NCBI RefSeq assembly: GCF_023008405.1
Contig: NZ_CP095376.1
Span: 3,372,001-3,436,000, forward strand
Direction: 5' to 3'
Source of the DNA: Amycolatopsis sp. FBCC-B4732
GTDB lineage: Bacteria; Actinomycetota; Actinomycetes; Mycobacteriales; Pseudonocardiaceae
DNA length: 64,000 nucleotides
Shown: positions 32,527 through 41,523 of the stretch, piece by piece
How the letters are laid out: the number at the start of each line of letters is the position of its first letter
How positions within the stretch are numbered: the first letter of the stretch is position 1
Made by a program: the position numbers and the translations under genes
Notes under the pieces: model-generated
Databases searched by the model: none
Seen by the model: only the letters and a program-made list of their open reading frames with translations
Told to the model about the DNA's origin: nothing

Positions 32527-33963
32527 ATGGCGACACGCCTGTGCATCGACGGACAGTGGACCGAAGCCGGCGGCGGCGTGCTCCCGACCCGCGACCCCGC
32601 CACCGGCCGCGTCATCGAAGAGGTCGGTACGGCCTCGCGCGCCGACGTCGACGCCGCCGTCGCGGCCGCCCGGCGCGCGCTCACCGCACCCGAATGGGCC
32701 GGGCTGCTCCCGGTCCGGCGCGCCGCGCTGCTGTTCCGGCTGGCCGACCTCGTCGAGCGGCACCACGAAGAGCTGGCCCGGCTGGAGACGCTCGACCAGG
32801 GCCAGCCGATCGGGGTGTCCCGGCAGGTGAGCGCGACCGGCACGGCGGAGCACTTCCGCTACTTCGCGGGCTGGGTGACGAAGCTGCAGGGCACCACGAA
32901 CCCGGTGTCCTTCCCCGACACCCTGCACTACACCCGCCGCGAGCCGGTGGGGGTGAACGCGCTGATCACGCCGTGGAACTTCCCGCTGATGATCCTCGCC
33001 TGGAAGCTCGCGCCGGCCCTGGCGACCGGCAACACGGTGGTGATCAAGCCCAGCGAGGTGACGCCGCTGACCAGCATCCGGCTGGTCGAGCTGGTGCACG
33101 AAGCCGGGATCCCGGCGGGCGTGGTCAACCTCGTCACCGGCGACGGCTCGGTCGGTGCCCTGCTGACCGAGCACCCGGACGTCGACCACGTCTCCTACAC
33201 CGGCTCCACCGCGGTCGGGAAGCTGATCACGGCGGCGAGCGCGGCGTCCAACCTCAAGCGGCTCACCCTCGAGCTCGGCGGGAAGGCCCCGAGCATCATC
33301 GCGGCCGACGCCGACATCGACGCCGCCGTCGCGGGCAACCTCGCCGGGGCGACGCTCAACACCGGCCAGGTCTGCGCCGCCTACACGCGCTTCTACGTAG
33401 ACCGCAAGCGGGAGCAGGAGTTCGTCGACAAGCTGGCGCGCGGCCTGGAAGGCCTGCGGCTCGGGCCGGGCACCGAGGAGACCACGCAGCTCGGGCCGCT
33501 GGTGTCGGAGAAGCACCGCGAACACGTCGACTTCCTGGTCAGCACCGGCCGCGACCAGGGTGCCGACCTGGTCACCGGCGGGAACCCGGTCGACGGCGAC
33601 GGCTACTTCTACACCCCGACGCTGTTCGCCGGGGTCCGCGACGACATGGCGATCATGCGCGAGGAGATCTTCGGTCCGGTCCTGGCCGTGACGGCCTACG
33701 ACGACGGCGACGAACCGCTCGCCCGCGCCAACGACACCGAGTACGGCCTGGCCGCGACGGTGTGGACCCGCGACCTCCGCACAGCGCAGCGCTACGCCGA
33801 CGGCATCCGGGCCGGCGCGGTCTTCGTCAACATGCCCCCGATCCCGGACATGGCGGCGCCGTGGGGCGGCTACAAGGCCTCCGGCTGGGGTCGCGAAATG
33901 GGCCCCTGGGCGCTCGACGCCTACACCGAGACGAAGTCCGTCTGGCTCCACTACGGCGGGTGA
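32527..33963 (+). CDS. NAD-dependent aldehyde dehydrogenase
   Basis: A 478-residue ALDH from ATG 32527 after CGAGGAGGAC. Catalytic Cys283 (GQVCAAYTRFYV) and Glu249 (LELGGKAPS) are present, with NFPLMILAWKLAPALATGNT for cofactor binding and TGSTAVGKLI. It is a general aldehyde dehydrogenase of the phenylacetaldehyde/betaine-aldehyde group. It is well placed to turn an arylacetaldehyde from the amine oxidase into the arylacetic acid consumed by the next operon; that link is inferred. Confidence 0.9.
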   Translation: MATRLCIDGQWTEAGGGVLPTRDPATGRVIEEVGTASRADVDAAVAAARRALTAPEWAGLLPVRRAALLFRLADLVERHHEELARLETLDQGQPIGVSRQVSATGTAEHFRYFAGWVTKLQGTTNPVSFPDTLHYTRREPVGVNALITPWNFPLMILAWKLAPALATGNTVVIKPSEVTPLTSIRLVELVHEAGIPAGVVNLVTGDGSVGALLTEHPDVDHVSYTGSTAVGKLITAASAASNLKRLTLELGGKAPSIIAADADIDAAVAGNLAGATLNTGQVCAAYTRFYVDRKREQEFVDKLARGLEGLRLGPGTEETTQLGPLVSEKHREHVDFLVSTGRDQGADLVTGGNPVDGDGYFYTPTLFAGVRDDMAIMREEIFGPVLAVTAYDDGDEPLARANDTEYGLAATVWTRDLRTAQRYADGIRAGAVFVNMPPIPDMAAPWGGYKASGWGREMGPWALDAYTETKSVWLHYGG

Positions 33964-33989
33964 AAGGGGGTTTCCCCGCGCCACAGATC

Positions 33990-34007
33990 GTATATTATTT
34001 AAGATAC
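33990..34007. promoter_or_regulatory. Palindromic operator before the homoprotocatechuate operon
   Basis: GTATATTATTTAAGATAC matches its own complement at 14 of 18 positions (GTAT-n-TTA-nn-TAA-n-ATAC). TAAGAT at 34000-34005 is a plausible -10 within it, 30 bases before the first start codon. The GntR protein encoded in the operon is the likely binder. GTAT-N10-ATAC also occurs at 3189-3206. Confidence 0.6.
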
Positions 34008-34036
34008 CTTCTTCGAACCGGCAGGCAGGACCACGG

Positions 34037-35458
34037 ATGACGACCCTCCCGCAGCGGCCCGGCAAGATCATCGCGCTGCACCTCAACTACCACTCCCGCG
34101 CCGCCCAGCGCGGCCGGGTGCCGGCGCAGCCGTCGTACTTCCTCAAGCCGCCGACGTCCGCGGCGGCGAGCGGAGCCGCGCTCGAACGCCCGGCGGGCAC
34201 CGAGCTGCTGGGCTTCGAAGGCGAGATCGCGCTGGTCATCGGCCGCACCGCCCGCCGCGTCACGCCCGAGGAAGGCTGGTCCTGCGTCGGCGGCGTCACC
34301 GCGGCCAACGACTTCGGCGTCTACGACCTGCGCTACGCCGACAAGGGCAGCAACCTGCGCTCGAAGGGCGGCGACGGCTTCACCCCGCTCGGTCCCGCTG
34401 TGCTGCCCGCCGCCGACGTCGACCCGGCCGCGCTGCGGCTGCGGACCTGGCTCAACGGCGAACTCGTCCAGGAGGACACCACCGGCGACCTGCTGTTCGG
34501 CTTCGGGCGGCTGGTCGCCGACCTTTCGCAGCTGATCACCCTCGAACCCGGCGACGTCGTCCTGACCGGCACCCCCGCGGGTGCTTCGGTCGCCATCCCC
34601 GGCGACGTCGTCGAGGTGGAGGTCGACAGCGACGGGCACACCACCGGACGGCTCGTGACCCCCATCGTCGCGGGCACCGTCCCCTTCGGACCGTTCGGTG
34701 CCCTCCCCCGCGTCGACGAGCAGCAGCGCGCGGACGCGTACGGGACCGCCGATGCGGGCTTCGAGCTGACGCCGGAGCTGCGCGCGAAGATCGAGTCCGT
34801 CGGCACCGCGACGCTGTCCGCCCAGCTGCGCAAGCGCGGCTACGACGCGGTGTCGATCGACGGGCTCACCTCGACCCGGCCCGGCGCCCGGCTGACCGGC
34901 CGCGCACGCACCCTGCGGTACCTGCCCTACCGCGAAGACCTGTTCAAGTCCCACGGAGGCGGGTACAACGCGCAGAAGCGCGCGATCGACGCGCTCGGCC
35001 CCGGCGACGTCCTCGTGGTGGAGGCGCGCGGCGAACGCGGCACCGGCACCGTCGGCGACATCCTCGCGCTGCGGGCCCAGGTGCGCGGCGCGGCCGGCAT
35101 CGTCACCGACGGCGGGGTCCGCGACCTCGCCGCGGTGTCCGCTTTGGACATCCCGACCTACCACGCCGGGCCGCACCCGGCGGTGCTCGGCCGGCGGCAC
35201 GTGCCGTGGGACGTCGACGTCGCGATCGCGTGCGGTGGCGCCGCCGTCTGCCCTGGCGACGTGATCGCCGGCGACGGCGACGGTGTCCTGGTCATCCCGC
35301 CGGACCTGGTCGAGGAGGTCGTCGACGCGGCGATCGAGCAAGAGCTGCAGGAGACGTTCATCGCCGAGCAGGTCGCCGCGGGCGAGCGCGTCGAGGGGCT
35401 CTACCCGATGGACGAGCACTGGCGCGGGAGGTACGCCGCATGGCTCGCGAAACGGTGA
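34037..35458 (+). CDS. FAH-family isomerase/decarboxylase fused to an RraA-like aldolase domain
   Basis: A 473-residue two-domain protein. Residues 1 to about 225 are a fumarylacetoacetate-hydrolase-type domain (FEGEIALVIGRTARRV; LEPGDVVLTGTPAGAS), as in HpaG. Residues about 240-460 are RraA-like (LSAQLRKRGYDAV; IVTDGGVRDLAAV with the GxRD loop; CPGDVIAGDGDGVLVIP), a fold shared by pyruvate-releasing 4-hydroxy-oxoacid aldolases and oxaloacetate decarboxylases. In the homoprotocatechuate pathway, FAH enzymes decarboxylate and isomerise the ring-cleavage product. The RraA part might decarboxylate or perform the last aldol cleavage. First gene of the operon; RBS is weak. Confidence 0.85.
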   Translation: MTTLPQRPGKIIALHLNYHSRAAQRGRVPAQPSYFLKPPTSAAASGAALERPAGTELLGFEGEIALVIGRTARRVTPEEGWSCVGGVTAANDFGVYDLRYADKGSNLRSKGGDGFTPLGPAVLPAADVDPAALRLRTWLNGELVQEDTTGDLLFGFGRLVADLSQLITLEPGDVVLTGTPAGASVAIPGDVVEVEVDSDGHTTGRLVTPIVAGTVPFGPFGALPRVDEQQRADAYGTADAGFELTPELRAKIESVGTATLSAQLRKRGYDAVSIDGLTSTRPGARLTGRARTLRYLPYREDLFKSHGGGYNAQKRAIDALGPGDVLVVEARGERGTGTVGDILALRAQVRGAAGIVTDGGVRDLAAVSALDIPTYHAGPHPAVLGRRHVPWDVDVAIACGGAAVCPGDVIAGDGDGVLVIPPDLVEEVVDAAIEQELQETFIAEQVAAGERVEGLYPMDEHWRGRYAAWLAKR

Positions 35459-36108
35459 ACGGCACCGCGATGAGCAAGTCGCGCATCGCGTACGAGTGGA
35501 TCAAGGCCCGGATCGCCGACGGCACCTTCTCCCCCGGCTACCGCCTCGTCCTCGGCCAGCTCGCCCAGGAGCTCGGCGTCAGCGTCGTCCCGATCCGCGA
35601 AGCGATCCGGCTGCTGGAAGCCGAAGGGCTGGTGACCTTCGAGCGCAACGTCGGCGCGCAGGTCGCGATGGTCGACGAAAGCGAGTACCAGCACACGATG
35701 CAGACCCTCGCGCTGGTCGAGGGCTACGCCGCCGCGCTCGCCGCGCCCGTGCTCCCACCCGGTGCGCTGGCCGAGGCCCGGGCGCTGAACGCCGAGCTGG
35801 CGGACTGCCTCGGGCACTTCGAACCGGCCCGGTTCACCGGGCTCAACCGCGACTTCCACGCCGTGCTGTTCGGCGCCTGCCCCAACCCGCAGGTCCTCGA
35901 CCTGGTCCGGCGTGGCTGGGACCGGCTGAGCGGCCTGCGCACCTCGACGTTCAGCTTCGTGCCCGGCCGGGCCCGCGAGTCGGTCGCCGAGCACGAAACC
36001 ATCCTCGGCCTGCTCGAAAGCGGCGCCCCCGCCGCCGACGTCGAGCAGGCCGTCCGCGCCCACCGGCTGGCCACCCTGGACGCGTTCCTCGTCCACCGCC
36101 GCCACTGA
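35440..36108 (+). CDS. GntR-family regulator (FCD type)
   Basis: A 222-residue protein from ATG 35440, preceded by GGGAGG and overlapping the previous gene by 19 bases. The winged helix is IAYEWIKARIADGTFSPGYR, then LAQELGVSVVPIREAIRLLE. The C-terminal helices (TLALVEGYAAALAAPVLPPG; FTGLNRDFHAVLFGACPNP with metal-type His/Asp positions) are of the FCD type, which binds carboxylated ligands. It sits inside the homoprotocatechuate operon and probably binds the palindrome at 33990-34007. Confidence 0.85.
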   Translation: MARETVNGTAMSKSRIAYEWIKARIADGTFSPGYRLVLGQLAQELGVSVVPIREAIRLLEAEGLVTFERNVGAQVAMVDESEYQHTMQTLALVEGYAAALAAPVLPPGALAEARALNAELADCLGHFEPARFTGLNRDFHAVLFGACPNPQVLDLVRRGWDRLSGLRTSTFSFVPGRARESVAEHETILGLLESGAPAADVEQAVRAHRLATLDAFLVHRRH

Positions 36109-36125
36109 CGCAAGAAGGGAAACCC

Positions 36126-37073
36126 ATGCGCTTCCGCTCCGACCCCCAGGCCATCCGCGGGTCGATCGCGCCGCTGATGACGCCGTTCACCGCCGAGGGA
36201 GCCGTCGACCACGCCGGCCTCGAGAACCTCGTGCGCTGGCAGCTCGCCTCGGGCTCGCACGGCATCTCGATCGGCGGCTCCACCGGCGAACCCGGCTCGC
36301 AGACCGTCGCCGAGCGCGCCGAAGCGATCCGCACGGTGGCCGCCGCGGTCGGCGACCGCGTGCCGTTCGTGCCCGGTACCGGCTCGGCGAAGCTCGACGA
36401 GACCCTGGAGCTGACGGCGGCCGCCCAGGACGCCGGGATCGACGCCGCGCTGGTCATCACGCCGTACTACGCGCGGCCCACCCAGGACGCGCTGTTCGTC
36501 TGGTACCGCACGGTCTGCCGCGAGTTCCCGGACCTGCCGATCGTCGCCTACAACGTGCCGAGCCGCACCGCGGTCGACCTCGCGCCGGAGACGGTCGCGC
36601 GGCTGTTCCGCTCGTGCGAAAACTTCGTCGGGATCAAGGAGACGACGAAGGACTTCGAGCACTTCTCCCGCGTGCTGCACCTGTGCGGCCGGAGCCTGCT
36701 GGTGTGGTCCGGGATCGAGCTGCTGTGCCTGCCGCTGCTGGCCCTCGGCGGCGCCGGGTTCGTCAGCGCGACGGCCAACATCGCCCCGGCCGCGTGCGCG
36801 GAGATGTACACCGCCTGGCAGTCCGGCGACCACGAGCGCGCCCGGGAGATCCACTACGGCCTGCACCCGCTGGTCGACCTGCTGTTCGTCGAAACCAACC
36901 CGGCGCCCGGGAAGTGGGTGCTCGAGCAGCGCGGGCTGATCGCGTCCGGGCACGTGCGGCCACCGCTGATCACACCGACCGAGTCCGGCATCGCCCGGAT
37001 CAAGGACTTCATGGCCGAAGGCGCGCAGTACCTCAGCCCGGCCGAAGGCTTCACCGTGGGAGGGAAGGCATGA
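36126..37073 (+). CDS. DapA-family lyase/hydratase-aldolase
   Basis: A 315-residue class I aldolase-fold protein. The Schiff-base Lys171 is in GIKETTKD and the Tyr in AYNVPSRT; GGSTGEPGSQ is the substrate-carboxylate loop. It is longer than true dihydrodipicolinate synthase. DapA-like enzymes occur in homoprotocatechuate clusters of Gram-positive bacteria, where they are thought to act on 2,4-dihydroxyhept-2-enedioate or a related keto acid. The location between the GntR gene and the HpaE-type gene supports this. It overlaps the next gene by four bases. Confidence 0.82.
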   Translation: MRFRSDPQAIRGSIAPLMTPFTAEGAVDHAGLENLVRWQLASGSHGISIGGSTGEPGSQTVAERAEAIRTVAAAVGDRVPFVPGTGSAKLDETLELTAAAQDAGIDAALVITPYYARPTQDALFVWYRTVCREFPDLPIVAYNVPSRTAVDLAPETVARLFRSCENFVGIKETTKDFEHFSRVLHLCGRSLLVWSGIELLCLPLLALGGAGFVSATANIAPAACAEMYTAWQSGDHERAREIHYGLHPLVDLLFVETNPAPGKWVLEQRGLIASGHVRPPLITPTESGIARIKDFMAEGAQYLSPAEGFTVGGKA

Positions 37074-38578
37074 CCCACTACGTCCCGGAGGGACTGCCGG
37101 GCGAGCTCAAGCACTACATCGGCGGCGAACTCGTCGACAGCGTGTCGGGCAAGACGTTCGACGTGCTCGACCCGGTGTCCAACACCCCGTACGTGACCGC
37201 CGCCGCGGGCCAGGCCGAGGACGTCGACCGGGCGGTCGCCGCGGCGCGCAAGGCGTTCACCGAAGGCCCGTGGCCGCGCCTGCTCCCCCGGGCCCGCGCG
37301 CGGATCCTGAACAAGATCGCCGACGCCGTCGAAGCGCAGGACAAGCGGCTGGCCGAGCTGGAGACGTTCGACACCGGCCTGCCGATCACCCAGGCGCTCG
37401 GGCAGGCGCAGCGCGCGGCCGAGAACTTCCGGTTCTTCGCCGACCTCGTCGTCGCCCAGGCCGACGACACCTACCAGGTGCCCGGGCGGCAGGTGAACTA
37501 CGTGCACCGCAAGCCGGTCGGGGTCGCCGGGCTGATCACGCCGTGGAACACCCCGTTCATGCTGGAGAGCTGGAAGCTCGCGCCGGCGCTGGCATCGGGC
37601 TGCACGGTCGTGCTCAAGCCGGCCGAATTCACGCCGCTGTCGGCCAGCCTGTGGGCGAAGATCTTCGCCGACGCGGGACTGCCGGCCGGGGTCTTCAACC
37701 TGGTCAACGGCTTCGGCGAGGAGGCGGGTGACGCGCTGGTCAAGCACCCGGACGTCCCGCTGATCTCGTTCACCGGCGAAACCACGACCGGGCAGACGAT
37801 CTACCGCAACTGCGCGGCCCAGCTCAAGGGCATGTCGATGGAGCTGGGCGGCAAGTCCCCGGCCATCGTGTTCGCCGACGCCGACCTCGACGCCGCGCTC
37901 GACTCGACGCTCTTCGGCGTGTTCTCCCTCAACGGCGAACGCTGCACCGCGGGCAGCCGGATCCTCGTCGAGCGGCCGATCTACGAGGAGTTCTGCACGC
38001 GGTACGCCGCGCGGGCGGCGAACATCGTCGTCGGCGATCCGCACGACCCGGCCACCGAGGTCGGCGCGCTCGTGCACCCCGAGCACTACGCCAAGGTGAT
38101 GAGCTACGTCGAGCTGGGCAAGTCCGAGGGCCGGCTCCTCGCGGGCGGCGGCCGTCCGTCCGGATTGGACAGCGGCAACTACGTGGCCCCGACGGTGTTC
38201 GCCGACGTCCCCTCCACCGCGCGGATCTTCCAGGAGGAGATCTTCGGGCCGGTGGTCGCGCTGACGCCGTTCGACACCGAAGCCGAGGCACTGGCGCTCG
38301 CCAACGACGTCAAGTACGGGCTCGCCGCCTACCTCTGGACGTCGGACCTGGCGCGCGCGCACACCTTCGCGCAGTCGGTCGAGGCCGGGATGGTCTGGCT
38401 GAACTCGCACAACGTCCGCGACCTGCGGACGCCGTTCGGCGGGGTCAAGGCGTCCGGCCTCGGCCACGAAGGCGGCTACCGCTCGCTCGACTTCTACACC
38501 CACCAGCAGGCGATCCACGTCTCGCTCGGGCCGGTGCACACCGCCCGCTTCGGCACCGTCCAGAAGGGACAGTCATGA
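37070..38578 (+). CDS. hpaE: 5-carboxymethyl-2-hydroxymuconate semialdehyde dehydrogenase (HpaE type)
   Basis: A 502-residue ALDH with catalytic Cys292 (NGERCTAGSR) and Glu258 (MELGGKSPA). The start (HYIGGELVDSVSGKTFDVLD), the FNLVNGFGEEAGDALVKHPD segment and the end (LGHEGGYRSLDFYTHQQAIH) match HpaE-type enzymes better than general ALDHs. It oxidises the semialdehyde made by HpaD. It overlaps both neighbours by four bases, showing tight coupling with the DapA-like enzyme and HpaD. Confidence 0.88.
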   Translation: MTHYVPEGLPGELKHYIGGELVDSVSGKTFDVLDPVSNTPYVTAAAGQAEDVDRAVAAARKAFTEGPWPRLLPRARARILNKIADAVEAQDKRLAELETFDTGLPITQALGQAQRAAENFRFFADLVVAQADDTYQVPGRQVNYVHRKPVGVAGLITPWNTPFMLESWKLAPALASGCTVVLKPAEFTPLSASLWAKIFADAGLPAGVFNLVNGFGEEAGDALVKHPDVPLISFTGETTTGQTIYRNCAAQLKGMSMELGGKSPAIVFADADLDAALDSTLFGVFSLNGERCTAGSRILVERPIYEEFCTRYAARAANIVVGDPHDPATEVGALVHPEHYAKVMSYVELGKSEGRLLAGGGRPSGLDSGNYVAPTVFADVPSTARIFQEEIFGPVVALTPFDTEAEALALANDVKYGLAAYLWTSDLARAHTFAQSVEAGMVWLNSHNVRDLRTPFGGVKASGLGHEGGYRSLDFYTHQQAIHVSLGPVHTARFGTVQKGQS

Positions 38579-39618
38579 CCGCCACGCCGCCGGACGTCAT
38601 CCGCTGCGCGTACGCCGAGCTCGTCGTCACCGATCTGGCGGCCTCACGGGCGTTCTACGTCGACGTGCTCGGGCTCGTCGTCACCCACGAAGACGCCGAC
38701 GCGCTCTACCTGCGGGCGTTCGAGGAGTACCTGCACCATTCCCTGGTGCTGCGCAGGGGCCCCACGGCCGCGCTGGGCGTGCTGGCCTACCGGGTGCGCA
38801 CGCCCGGCGACCTCGACCTCGCCGAGGAGTACTACCGGGCGCTCGGGGTCCGGGTGGAGCGGCGCCCGGCGGGTGCCACGCGCGGCATCGGCGAAGCGGT
38901 GCGGATCATCGATCCGCTCGGGTTCCCGGTGGAGTTCTTCCACGAGGCCGAGCACGTCGAGCGGTTCACCCAGCGCTACGACGTCCACGGCGCCGGCGCA
39001 CTGTCGCGATTGGACCACTTCAACCTGGACACGCCGGACGTGCCGGCCGCCCGGAAGTACTACGAAAGCCTGGGTTTCCGCGTGTCGGAGGACATCCAGG
39101 ACGACGAGGGCACGGTGTACGCGGCCTGGCTGTTCCGCAAGCCGACGGTCCACGACGTCGCCCTGACCGGCGGCGACGGCCCGCGGCTGCACCACATCGC
39201 GTTCGCGTCGCACGAGCGGCACCAGATCCTGCACATCTGCGACCACCTGGGCGCGCTGCGCAAGTCCGGGATGATCGAGCGCGGCCCGGGCCGCCACGGC
39301 GTGTCGAACGCGTTCTACCTGTACGTGCGCGACCCCGACGGGCACCGCATCGAGATCTACACGCACGACTACTACACCGGCGACCCGGACAACCCGGTGA
39401 TCACCTGGGACGTCCACGACAACCAGCGCCGCGACTGGTGGGGCAACCCGGTGGTGCCGAGCTGGTACACCGACGCGTCGGTGGTGCTGGACCTCGACGG
39501 GGCGGTCCGGCCGGTCGTCGCCCGGTCCGAGCCGCGCGAAGCCGACGTCACCATCGGCGCGGACGGGTTCTCCTTCACCACCGGGGAGGCGGAGTTCAAG
39601 CTAGGCGAGCAGGTGTGA
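38575..39618 (+). CDS. hpaD: 3,4-dihydroxyphenylacetate 2,3-dioxygenase
   Basis: A 347-residue extradiol dioxygenase of the vicinal-oxygen-chelate type that opens the ring of homoprotocatechuate. The metal ligands are His148 (RLDHFNLD), His207 (RLHHIAF) and Glu260 (HRIEIYT). Acid-base His193 is in TVHDVAL. All are exactly seven less than the known residues 155, 214, 267 and 200 of the Brevibacterium fuscum enzyme, which makes the assignment firm. The metal may be Fe(II) or Mn(II). The C-terminal lid (DNQRRDWWGNPVVPSWYTD) is also typical. Its 3' end overlaps the peptidase gene on the other strand by 18 bases. Confidence 0.95.
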   Translation: MTATPPDVIRCAYAELVVTDLAASRAFYVDVLGLVVTHEDADALYLRAFEEYLHHSLVLRRGPTAALGVLAYRVRTPGDLDLAEEYYRALGVRVERRPAGATRGIGEAVRIIDPLGFPVEFFHEAEHVERFTQRYDVHGAGALSRLDHFNLDTPDVPAARKYYESLGFRVSEDIQDDEGTVYAAWLFRKPTVHDVALTGGDGPRLHHIAFASHERHQILHICDHLGALRKSGMIERGPGRHGVSNAFYLYVRDPDGHRIEIYTHDYYTGDPDNPVITWDVHDNQRRDWWGNPVVPSWYTDASVVLDLDGAVRPVVARSEPREADVTIGADGFSFTTGEAEFKLGEQV

Positions 39619-41463
39619 GAACCACGCGCGGGTGCGGTTCAGGACGTCGATCCGGTGGTCGCGTTCGCGGATCGAGTGGCCTTCCCGCGGGTAGACGACC
39701 AACTCGTGTTCCCGGTCGTGCAGCGCGCGGTGCAGGAGTTCGGCCTGGGAGAGCGGCACGTTCGGGTCGTTCTCGCCGTGCAGGATCAGCACCGGCGTGC
39801 GGATCCGGTGGGCGTGGGTGATCGGGCTGTTCGCCCGCCCGCCGAGCGCGGCCTCGAACCGGGTGTGCTCGCCGGTGGCGGCCAGCAGCGGCCAGTCGAT
39901 CACGCCCGCGCCGACCACGGCGGCCTTGAAGCGGTCGGTCTGCGTGACGGCCCAGGCCGCCACGAACCCGCCGTGGCTCCAGCCCCCGATCCCGAGCCGG
40001 TCCTCGTCGGCGACGCCCGCTTCGACGAGGAGGTCGATGCCGGTGAGGACGTCGGTGAACTCCGCCCCGCCGACGTCGCCGGCGACGCTGCGGGCGAAGG
40101 CGTCCCCGTGCCCGAGCCCACCGCGGCCGTTGGGCTGGAAGACCGCGAAGCCGGCGGCCGCGAGCCATTGGCCGGAGGGGTACCAGCCGAGGTGGAAGCC
40201 GGCGGCGTAGCGGTCGTGCGGGCCGCCGTGGATCAGGGTGACGAGCGGGAACGGGCCGTCCGAGCGGGTGGTTCCGGGCGGGAGGAGGAGCAGGCCGTCG
40301 AGTTCCAGGCCGTCTTCGGCCCGGTAGGCGAGGCGTTCCCGCGGGGCCCAGTCCCCCTTCAGGGCGGTGGTCAGGCGGACGAGCGGCCCCGCGGCCGGCC
40401 CGGCGTGCACGGCGTCGGGTTCGGCCGCGGTGCTCGCGACGAGCGCGACCTCGCCGGCCCCGTTCGCGGTCAGGCCGACGAGCGAGCCCCGGGCGTTGGC
40501 GATTTCGGCGAAGTCCGGGAGCCGCCGGATCGTGGTGTCGAGCCCCTCGGCGACCAGGACGAGCGGCGGCCCATCCCCGGCTGCTGCGAGTTCGGTGGGG
40601 CAGCCGTCCAGGCCGGCGGTGAGGTTGCGGCCGTCGGCGTCGAAGACGGCATGGCCCCCGACGAGGCCGGGTGGGGTGAGACCGAGGTAGACCAGCCGCC
40701 AGCCGGTTTCGTCTCGCCACCAGGTGAGGCCGGTCGCTTCGAGCGCCGGGGCGGGCAGGTCTTCGACGGCGCCGGTGCGGAGGTCGACGAGGTGCAGGCC
40801 GGGTTCGAAAACCCCGGGTTCGCGGTCGGCGACGGACCAGGTGAGGACGGCGAGGGTGCGCCCGTCCGGCCGGGCGGCGGCTTCGACGACGTGCCGGCGG
40901 CCGAGGTCCGCGAGTGGCCGCGGGGTCTCGGTGCCCGGGTCGAGCAGCCACAGGCGGTCCGGCCGGGCCACCGTGTCCCAGCGCGGCCTGGCCACCGGTG
41001 GCTGGTGAGCGGCCGCCACCGGGTCCTCGCTCGACCCCGCACCACCTCCGGCGGGCGTGCGCGCGCCCGGGCCCGCCGTGACCTGGCGAACCCGCGGATC
41101 GGCTTGCCGGTCGTCCTCCCCCGGCGCCAGCACCACGACCGCCGCCGCGTCCGGCACCGGAACGCACCCGCTCACGCCCGTGGCCCAGTCCGTCAGCCGC
41201 TCCGCGTCGCCGTCGGTCCCGGCGCGGTACAGCTGCGCCTTCCCCTCTTCGTCCCGGTCCGACAGGAAGAAGACCGTCGCCGAGTCCGCCGCCCACCGCG
41301 GCTCGCGGCCCGTCGCGAACTCCCGCGGCTCGGCACCGCCGTCCACCGGGACGAGCCACAAACCCCCGTCCACCGCGTAGACGACCCACCGGCCGTCCGG
41401 GGACAGCTGCGGGGTGCGTGGCACCTGCCGGTCGACCACGGTCTCCGCCGTCAGTTCAGTCAC
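39601..41463 (-). CDS. S9-family (prolyl oligopeptidase type) serine peptidase
   Basis: A 620-residue cytosolic protein from GTG 41463. The N-terminal two thirds are beta-propeller-like repeats (TPQLSPDGRWVVYAVDGG). The C-terminal hydrolase holds the triad Ser496 (GGWSHGGF), Asp566 (HGENDPNVPL) and His596 (PREGHSIRER). It is of the acylaminoacyl-peptidase/dipeptidyl-peptidase group and cuts short peptides. No signal peptide is seen. It is not obviously linked to the pathways on either side. Confidence 0.87.
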   Translation of the reverse strand: MTELTAETVVDRQVPRTPQLSPDGRWVVYAVDGGLWLVPVDGGAEPREFATGREPRWAADSATVFFLSDRDEEGKAQLYRAGTDGDAERLTDWATGVSGCVPVPDAAAVVVLAPGEDDRQADPRVRQVTAGPGARTPAGGGAGSSEDPVAAAHQPPVARPRWDTVARPDRLWLLDPGTETPRPLADLGRRHVVEAAARPDGRTLAVLTWSVADREPGVFEPGLHLVDLRTGAVEDLPAPALEATGLTWWRDETGWRLVYLGLTPPGLVGGHAVFDADGRNLTAGLDGCPTELAAAGDGPPLVLVAEGLDTTIRRLPDFAEIANARGSLVGLTANGAGEVALVASTAAEPDAVHAGPAAGPLVRLTTALKGDWAPRERLAYRAEDGLELDGLLLLPPGTTRSDGPFPLVTLIHGGPHDRYAAGFHLGWYPSGQWLAAAGFAVFQPNGRGGLGHGDAFARSVAGDVGGAEFTDVLTGIDLLVEAGVADEDRLGIGGWSHGGFVAAWAVTQTDRFKAAVVGAGVIDWPLLAATGEHTRFEAALGGRANSPITHAHRIRTPVLILHGENDPNVPLSQAELLHRALHDREHELVVYPREGHSIRERDHRIDVLNRTRAWFSHLLA

Positions 41464-41523
41464 TTCCCCGATACTGGCCCATCCGGCCGCCGCGCTGCCA
41501 CGAACCCTCCGGGGAGGTGCGGG

